From JASFJH01 sp050117725 (lineage in GTDB: Bacteria > Pseudomonadota > Gammaproteobacteria > AKS1): a DNA stretch of 7,341 nucleotides. Numbering within the stretch: the first letter of the stretch is position 1; each line of letters starts with the position of its first letter. The notes below the pieces were generated by a model. That model was given only the letters and a program-made list of their open reading frames with translations, searched no databases and was not told where the DNA came from. The stretch lies in NCBI GenBank assembly GCA_050117725.1, contig JASFME010000115.1:1-7341 (forward strand), written 5' to 3'. The translations under genes were made by a program, and so were the position numbers. Of this stretch, positions 1 through 5,025 are shown one piece after another.

Positions 1-420
1 CTCAAACCGCAAGCTGATGACCGGGCGCTGGAGATAGGAACCGGCTCAGGCTACCAGGCAGCGGTCCTGGCTGAACTGGCCAAGGAGATCTATAGCATCG
101 AGATCATCGATGCCCTTGGTGAAAGAGCGCGTTCACGACTGCAAGCCTTGCACTACGAGAATATCGAGGTACGCACAGGTGATGGCTATTATGGCTGGGA
201 CGAACATGCCCCTTTCGATGTCATCATCGTTACTGCAGCTGCAAGTCATATCCCACCACCCCTGATCCGGCAACTGAAACGCGGTGGTCGCATGGTGATC
301 CCGATCGGCGGTCAGTTCATGGTGCAGCAACTCGTGTTCGTGGAGAAAGACCATGACGGCAAGGTGACCACCCGGCAGATTATGCCGGTTATGTTCGTAC
401 CATTGACAGGTAAACACTGA
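1..420 (+). CDS. pcm: Protein-L-isoaspartate O-methyltransferase, C-terminal part (5' truncated by window)
   Basis: This cytosolic repair enzyme uses S-adenosylmethionine to methylate the abnormal L-isoaspartyl residues that form in ageing proteins, so that they can revert to aspartate. The frame is open from base 1 and gives 139 residues; the family is usually 200-230, so about a third (the N-terminal catalytic start) lies outside the window. Visible features are SAM-binding motif I (EIGTGSGYQAAVLA, residues 11-24 of the fragment), the acidic strand IYSIEII just after it, GDGYYGW, motif II (FDVIIVTAAASHIP) followed by LKRGGRMVIPIG, and the family's C-terminal signature MFVPLTG. A TTG at 148 is internal and is not the start. 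The stop lies 7 bases before the next ATG, suggesting co-transcription with the membrane synthase-like gene. Family assignment is firm; the neighbourhood is not the classical surE-pcm-nlpD-rpoS order as far as can be seen downstream. Confidence 0.95.
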   Translation, partial: LKPQADDRALEIGTGSGYQAAVLAELAKEIYSIEIIDALGERARSRLQALHYENIEVRTGDGYYGWDEHAPFDVIIVTAAASHIPPPLIRQLKRGGRMVIPIGGQFMVQQLVFVEKDHDGKVTTRQIMPVMFVPLTGKH

Positions 421-427
421 AGACGGA

Positions 428-2887
428 ATGCGAAGCACGACTGCAACAGCCCAGTATGTGCCGCGCCTTTCCATCGCGCTCGTCTCGGCCAGTGCCCTTG
501 CCTATGAGATCATTCTGATGCGGCTGTTCTCTATTGCGCAGTGGCATCACTTCGCCTACATGATCATCAGCCTGGCGTTGCTCGGCTTTGGCGCAAGCGG
601 CACTTTCCTGTCGCTGGTCGGCGCACGACTCTTGCCATACTTCAGGGTCAGCTACCTGGCCAATATTGTCCTGTTCGGCAGCACTGCCCTGCTTTGTTAC
701 CTGCTTGCCGAGCAGGTATCGTTTCACCCGGACGAGATGCTGTGGGACCCGCAACAGGCGCTGAAACTGTTGCTGATTTATGTGTTGCTCGCATTGCCTT
801 TCTTTTTCGCAGCCAACGTCATTGCCCTCGCCCTCTTCCGATATCGCGAGCAGATCACGCGTGTCTATGCATTCGACCTGTTTGGCGCCGGGCTGGGCAG
901 CCTCGGCATTGTCTTGCTGCTGTTTGTGTTTATGCCCGCTACGAGTCTGCAGATCATCAGTGCACTGTCCCTGGCGGCCGCGGCAGTGGCCTGCCGGGAA
1001 CTGCGTGATAGCACTGCAACGATACGCCCGGCAGGCAAGCAATGGTTGCTCGTTTTGCTTGTTCTGCTCCCCATACTGCCTTTCCTCGCGCCGAAGAGCT
1101 GGACTGCACCGGTTATCTCACCCTACAAGGGTCTCCAGCAGGCTTTGCAGATCAGCGGCACGCAGATCATCGCCGAGCATTCCAGTCCCCTGGGACTGCT
1201 TAGCGTGATCGAAAGCCGACACGTTCCGTTACGCCATGCCCCCGGCCTGAGCATCCATGCCACGACTGAACCACCGCCACAGCTCGGCGTATTCACCGAC
1301 GGCGATGCCATGACGGCAATCACCCGCGATACGGGAAAACGGGAAGACTTCGTCTACCTGGATCAGCTGACCTGGGCCCTGCCCTACCATCTTGGCCGAC
1401 CACAACGGGTACTGGTGCTGGGTGCCGGGGGTGGCAGCGATGTGATGCAGGCCCTGTACCACGGTGCCCGCCACATCGACGCGGTAGAGTTGAACCCGCA
1501 AATGGCCAGTCTCGTCAGCAGGGACTACGCAAGCTTTGCCGGGCATCTCTATGAACAGCCAGCCGTCAAGCTGCATCTTGCCGAGGCGCGCGGCTTTGTT
1601 GCAGGCAGCGCGGATCGCTATGACCTGATCCAGCTGGCCATGCTGGATGCCTTCGCCGCTTCCTCCGCCGGGCTGTATGCCCTGAGCGAGAATTATGTCT
1701 ATACCGTCGAGGCCCTCAAGGAATACCTGGCGCACCTCAGGCCTGGCGGCTACCTCGTGCTGAGCCGCTGGATCAAGCTGCCGCCACGGGACACACTGAA
1801 ACTGTTTGCGACGAGTATCGAGGCACTCAAACGATCCGGGGTCGATTCGCCTGAACAGCAATTGATCCTGATACGTGGCTGGCAGACCAGCACCTTGTTG
1901 ATCAAAAATGGGCCGGTTACAGCCGCCGAGCTCTCAACTTTGCGAGAATTCTGTTCAGCGCGTGCTTTCGATGTCGCTTACTATCCGGGCATGCCGGCCA
2001 ACGAGGCCAACCGCTATAACATCCTGCAACAACCCTATTTTTATCAGGCCGCCCGCGCGCTGTCAGGCAGTGAGAGTGAGACCTTTCTGAAAGACTACAA
2101 GTTCGATCTGCAGCCGAGTACCGACGATCGCCCCTACTTCTTCAAGTTCTTCAAGTGGCAGGCACTGCCCGAGATCCTGGCGTTGCGTTCACAGGGTGGC
2201 CTGCCGCTACTGGAGTCGGGTTACCTGATACTCGCGGCGACGCTGCTGCAGGCCACGCTGGTCAGTGTCGTGTTGATCCTGCTGCCACTGTGGTTCTTCC
2301 GCCGGCGCGCGTTGCAGGCGCAAGGCAGTACCAGCCGGACAAAAGTGCTGATCTATTTTTTCGCTATTGGTCTTTCCTTTCTGTTTCTCGAGATCGCCTT
2401 CATCCAGAAGTTCATTCTGTTTCTGAGTCATCCACTCTACGCCGTGGCGGTCGTGCTCACGGCGTTTCTGGTCTTTGCCGGTCTGGGCAGCGGCTATGCA
2501 AAACGTCTACGCTCACGCCATGGCAGTCACAGGTCGGCCATTCTGGCAGTGACGGCCATCATCCTGCTCGGCGTGATATATATCCTGCTACTCGACCCCG
2601 TGTTTGCGACATTGAGGGGGCTGGCGGATCCGGTGAAGGTGGCCATTGCCATTGGCCTCATCGCGCCACTGTCCTTCAGCATGGGGATGCCTTTCCCCCT
2701 GGCCCTGACAGATGTCGGTGTCGGCGCACCCGGACTCATTCCCTGGGCCTGGGCGGTAAACGGCTGTGCCTCGGTCATCAGTGCCATGCTGGCGACACTG
2801 CTGGCCATTCATTTCGGTTTTACCGTGGTCGTGATACTGGCGCTGATCCTGTATGGCATTGCCGCGCTATCATTCCCGCGTGCATAG
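428..2887 (+). CDS. Polytopic membrane protein with central spermidine-synthase-like domain (fused MFS/spermidine synthase type)
   Basis: This 819-residue protein has three parts. Residues 1-221 contain about seven hydrophobic helices. Residues ~300-520 form a Rossmann domain of the spermidine synthase/SAM-methyltransferase superfamily. Residues ~595-816 contain about seven more helices. The nucleoside-binding loop is VLVLGAGGGSD (328-338), with the acidic strand end at E354 (DAVELNP). The segment YDLIQLAMLDAF (398-409) corresponds to the synthase active-site strand, normally ending D-x-T-D-P. Here the first Asp is Ala (A404) and the second is kept (D407). Canonical polyamine synthesis is therefore doubtful, and a methyl- or aminopropyl-transfer to another substrate is possible. 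Family motifs YAFDLFGAGLGSL (147-159) and WAWAVNGC (773-780) are present. The ATG at 428 is chosen because it keeps the first helix; the next in-frame ATG (518) would cut it. No good ribosome binding site precedes it, so coupling to pcm is likely. Function and substrate are unknown. Confidence 0.88.
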   Translation: MRSTTATAQYVPRLSIALVSASALAYEIILMRLFSIAQWHHFAYMIISLALLGFGASGTFLSLVGARLLPYFRVSYLANIVLFGSTALLCYLLAEQVSFHPDEMLWDPQQALKLLLIYVLLALPFFFAANVIALALFRYREQITRVYAFDLFGAGLGSLGIVLLLFVFMPATSLQIISALSLAAAAVACRELRDSTATIRPAGKQWLLVLLVLLPILPFLAPKSWTAPVISPYKGLQQALQISGTQIIAEHSSPLGLLSVIESRHVPLRHAPGLSIHATTEPPPQLGVFTDGDAMTAITRDTGKREDFVYLDQLTWALPYHLGRPQRVLVLGAGGGSDVMQALYHGARHIDAVELNPQMASLVSRDYASFAGHLYEQPAVKLHLAEARGFVAGSADRYDLIQLAMLDAFAASSAGLYALSENYVYTVEALKEYLAHLRPGGYLVLSRWIKLPPRDTLKLFATSIEALKRSGVDSPEQQLILIRGWQTSTLLIKNGPVTAAELSTLREFCSARAFDVAYYPGMPANEANRYNILQQPYFYQAARALSGSESETFLKDYKFDLQPSTDDRPYFFKFFKWQALPEILALRSQGGLPLLESGYLILAATLLQATLVSVVLILLPLWFFRRRALQAQGSTSRTKVLIYFFAIGLSFLFLEIAFIQKFILFLSHPLYAVAVVLTAFLVFAGLGSGYAKRLRSRHGSHRSAILAVTAIILLGVIYILLLDPVFATLRGLADPVKVAIAIGLIAPLSFSMGMPFPLALTDVGVGAPGLIPWAWAVNGCASVISAMLATLLAIHFGFTVVVILALILYGIAALSFPRA

Positions 2888-2920
2888 TGCACAGGCAGTC
2901 ATTCGATTTGTCGGCATGTG

Positions 2921-2944
2921 CTTGTTAACATCCTGCTAAACAAG
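2921..2944. repeat. Short inverted repeat upstream of the symporter gene
   Basis: CTTGTT (2921-2926) and AACAAG (2939-2944) are perfect 6-base inverted arms around a 12-base centre, directly before the ribosome binding site. The left arm also overlaps the 8-base palindrome TGTTAACA (2923-2930). It could be an operator or a weak mRNA hairpin affecting initiation. There is no T-run, so it is not an intrinsic terminator. Repeats this short arise by chance, so the role is speculative. Confidence 0.3.
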
Positions 2945-2955
2945 AGAAGGAAACG

Positions 2956-4347
2956 ATGGCACAATCCAGTCAAACAGGGCGCTTTTACCCCCGGCCGTTG
3001 AAATACCTGAGCGGCTACCTGGACAAGCTGATCAAGGGACGTCTGTGGCTCAAGGTCAGTATCGGCATGGTGCTGGGCATCACCACTGGCATCCTGCTGG
3101 GTCCCACCGTCGGCCTGGTGGAACCGCGCACTGCCTACACCCTCGGCAACTGGCTGGCGCTGCCCGGGCAGTTGTTTCTCATCCTTATCCAGATGATCGT
3201 CATCCCGCTCGTGTTCGCCTCGGTGATCCGTGGTCTGGCTGCGGGTGAAAACCTGGAACAGTTGCGCCGCCTGGGACTGCGCGTGGCCATCTATTTCGTG
3301 CTCACCACCACCGTGGCCATCAGCATCGGCCTGGCGGTGGCGCTTGTCATCAAGCCCGGCCAGTATATCGACAGCGATATGGTGCAGCAGGCCATGGGCA
3401 GCGAACAGGCAATGGCGATCCCCTCTGAAACACTCGAGATGCCAGGACTCGGAGATCTGCCGCAGAAGCTGATCACGATACTGCCGAGCAATCCGCTTAC
3501 CTCGATGGTGGAAGGACAGATGTTGCAGGTCGTGCTGTTCGCCGTCATCTTCGGCATGGCGCTTGTCATGATGGCGCCGCAGCAGTCCCGGCCACTGCTG
3601 GACGTACTGGGCTCATTGCTCGAAGTATGCATGACCGTGGTACGTGTCGCCATGCGTCTGGCCCCTTATGCCGTGTTCGGCCTGATGACCCAGCTCACCA
3701 CGAAGATCGGTCTCGAAGCCCTGCTCGGCATGGCCGTGTATGTCGGCACGGTGCTATTGGGACTGGCACTGCTGCTGTGTTTTTATCTTGTGCTGGCATT
3801 TTTCATCGGCCGCATCCGGCCAACCGGTTTCCTCCGTGCTGCCCGCGAGGTCATGCTGCTGGCATTCTCTACCTCCAGTTCCGCCGCGGTGCTGCCGCTT
3901 ACCATCAGGACGGCACAGGACAAGCTTCACATCAGGAGTTCGGTCTCCCAGTTTGTCATCCCGCTTGGCGCGACCATCAACATGGATGGCACCGCCCTGT
4001 ACCAGGGCGTGGCCGCTATCTTCCTCGCCCAGGTATTTGGCGTGGATATCGGCACCGGCGGCATGCTGCTCATCATCATCACCGCGGTGGGCGCCTCCAT
4101 CGGCGCACCCGCCACCCCCGGCGTGGGTATCGTCATCCTTGCGCTCGTACTGGAATCGGTAAATATACCCGTGGCCGGTATCGCCCTCATCATGGGCGTG
4201 GACCGCATGCTGGACATGAGCCGCACCTCCATCAACGTGTGCGGTGACCTTGTCGCCAGCACGGTGATGGACCGCTGGCTGCCTGGCGAAAGTGAACCGG
4301 CCCTGCCCGAAACAGAACCTGTAACAGAAACCCCGCGCACAGGGTAA
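2956..4347 (+). CDS. Dicarboxylate/amino acid:cation symporter (DAACS family, GltP/DctA-like)
   Basis: This complete 463-residue inner-membrane secondary transporter couples uptake of acidic amino acids or C4-dicarboxylates to H+ or Na+. Landmarks appear in the order of the GltPh fold. The TM2-type segment is LILIQMIVIPLVFASVI (~75-92). The serine-rich re-entrant hairpin HP1 is FSTSSSAAVLPLTI (304-317), and the TM7 motif NMDGT lies at 342-346. HP2 is ASIGAPATPGVG (380-391). The TM8 binding stretch DRMLDMSRTSINVCGD (416-431) keeps the equivalents of GltPh D390, D394, R397, T398, N401 and D405 as D416, D420, R423, T424, N427 and D431. The Arg that reads the substrate side-chain carboxylate is present, favouring glutamate, aspartate or dicarboxylate over neutral amino acids. 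The start has a good site (AAGGA, 2947-2951). The C-terminal tail (~442-463) is Pro/Glu/Thr-rich and probably unstructured. Which acid and which cation cannot be decided from sequence. Confidence 0.95.
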   Translation: MAQSSQTGRFYPRPLKYLSGYLDKLIKGRLWLKVSIGMVLGITTGILLGPTVGLVEPRTAYTLGNWLALPGQLFLILIQMIVIPLVFASVIRGLAAGENLEQLRRLGLRVAIYFVLTTTVAISIGLAVALVIKPGQYIDSDMVQQAMGSEQAMAIPSETLEMPGLGDLPQKLITILPSNPLTSMVEGQMLQVVLFAVIFGMALVMMAPQQSRPLLDVLGSLLEVCMTVVRVAMRLAPYAVFGLMTQLTTKIGLEALLGMAVYVGTVLLGLALLLCFYLVLAFFIGRIRPTGFLRAAREVMLLAFSTSSSAAVLPLTIRTAQDKLHIRSSVSQFVIPLGATINMDGTALYQGVAAIFLAQVFGVDIGTGGMLLIIITAVGASIGAPATPGVGIVILALVLESVNIPVAGIALIMGVDRMLDMSRTSINVCGDLVASTVMDRWLPGESEPALPETEPVTETPRTG

Positions 4348-4368
4348 TTACAGGAGCACATGTTACAG
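4318..4368. repeat. Overlapping inverted repeats spanning the symporter stop codon
   Basis: CCTGTAA (4318-4324) is the exact reverse complement of TTACAGG (4348-4354). The shifted word CTGTAACA (4319-4326) is the exact reverse complement of TGTTACAG (4361-4368). One left arm can thus pair with either of two right arms, which are themselves direct repeats of TTACAG 15 bases apart. The stems are AT-rich with loops over 20 bases and no T-run follows, so a classical terminator is unlikely. It may be an mRNA 3'-end structure, an operator, or chance. Confidence 0.3.
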
Positions 4369-4487
4369 ATTGTGATGATGCATGTTTTTCAATCAACGAA
4401 TTAACACTGTAAACTGCAAACAAGCATTGGCTGTACTAACTTTGCTGTCGATATGAAGCGTTAACCGCAACAACAGAGGTACGTGAC
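4348..4487 (+). promoter_or_regulatory. Intergenic region before psiE; probable promoter location
   Basis: This 140-base gap is the longest in the window and is visibly more AT-rich than the coding sequence, so it is the most likely place for a new promoter. The best candidate I can find is TTGGCT (4427-4432) with TATGAA (4452-4457). Each matches the sigma70 hexamers at four of six bases, but the 19-base spacing is long. Heptads starting CTG lie at 4407 (CTGTAAA), 4414 (CTGCAAA), 4431 (CTGTACT) and 4445 (CTGTCGA). They recall PhoB half-sites but lack the 11-base period of a Pho box. No small gene is evident here. Confidence 0.3.
4475..4480 (+). promoter_or_regulatory. Ribosome binding site of psiE
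   Basis: AGAGGT lies 7 bases before the ATG at 4488 and supports that start. Confidence 0.6.
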
Positions 4488-4970
4488 ATGGCCAGGTCAG
4501 ACGCATTGCTCACCACCAGCGGGATCAAAACCCTCTATAACAAGACTATAGATGTGGTATTTGCAATCATCCTGCTGTTTATCACCCTGACCATGATCAT
4601 CGGTGTGGTACGCCTGTTCTACCGGGTGGGGGCACTGTTCGAGCAAGGCGGTATCACCGGCAACTACCTGTATATCTTCTCGGATGTCCTCACCCTGTTC
4701 ATTCTCATCGAACTGTCCCGTTCGCTGATGGAATATTTCAGCTCACACCGGCTGCGCCTGACCCCCATCATCGATGCCGGCATCGTCTTCGTCCTCCGGC
4801 ATATCATGATTGAGCTTTTCAATCATAAACTGGATACCGCCAGCATCTACGCCCTCAGCGTGCTCTTGCTGGCGCTTGGCGCCATCCGTATCGGCGCCTC
4901 CATCGACTTTAAACACATGCAAACGGCAACGCATCACGGCAGCGTTGGAGAATCGCACACACCTCGTTGA
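4488..4970 (+). CDS. psiE: PsiE family (phosphate-starvation-inducible E) small membrane protein
   Basis: This 160-residue integral membrane protein has four hydrophobic helices at roughly 22-44, 60-82, 94-111 and 118-138. Family likeness comes from the second helix ending IELSRSLMEYF, then a basic loop SSHRLRLTPIIDAG leading into FVLRHIMIELF. This is the PsiE pattern of helix, short His/Arg loop, helix with a conserved Arg. Escherichia coli PsiE is somewhat shorter (about 136 residues); here the additions are mainly at the two ends, including a polar C-terminal tail of about 20 residues (HMQTATHHGS onward). E. coli psiE responds to phosphate starvation through PhoB, but the protein's biochemical role is unknown. 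The next gene, a P-type cation pump, begins 55 bases downstream on the same strand with no terminator visible, so co-expression is likely. It could also be a divergent relative with another role. Confidence 0.8.
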   Translation: MARSDALLTTSGIKTLYNKTIDVVFAIILLFITLTMIIGVVRLFYRVGALFEQGGITGNYLYIFSDVLTLFILIELSRSLMEYFSSHRLRLTPIIDAGIVFVLRHIMIELFNHKLDTASIYALSVLLLALGAIRIGASIDFKHMQTATHHGSVGESHTPR

Positions 4971-5011
4971 AACAGGCAGGCCTTATAAGTCTGTTGTTGA
5001 CAGAACATTAC

Positions 5012-5016
5012 GGGAG
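5012..5016 (+). promoter_or_regulatory. Ribosome binding site that decides the TTG start of the P-type ATPase
   Basis: GGGAG lies 9 bases before TTG 5026. An in-frame TAA at 5017-5019 prevents any start further upstream. The first in-frame ATG (5050) has no purine-rich site before it, so TTG is preferred. Confidence 0.6.
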
Positions 5017-5025
5017 TAACTAGCG

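Noticed and set aside
389..1042. Long antisense reading frame (217 residues) opposite the membrane synthase-like gene
   Set aside because: Low-complexity Gln/Arg/Glu-rich text typical of the reverse strand of a GC-rich gene; lies fully over a well-supported gene and shows no family motif.
2155..2928. Forward reading frame of 257 residues overlapping the end of the synthase-like gene in another frame
   Set aside because: Arg/Ala/Gly/Pro/His-rich frame-shifted text; the true frame encodes conserved membrane helices to 2887.
2908..2940. TTGTCG with GCTAAA as a promoter for the symporter
   Set aside because: Spacing is 21 bases and the -10 match is poor.
4371..4389. TGTGA at 4371-4375 as a CRP site upstream of psiE
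   Set aside because: Only one half-site is present; the second half at the right spacing does not resemble TCACA.
4981..4990. TATAAG (4984-4989) as a -10 box in the psiE-ATPase gap
   Set aside because: No -35-like hexamer at 16-18 bases upstream; the nearest TTGAAA (4967) is only 11 bases away.
4997..5002. Perfect -35-like TTGACA before the P-type ATPase
   Set aside because: A -10 at normal spacing would fall at 5019-5026, on the start codon, where no TATAAT-like sequence exists.
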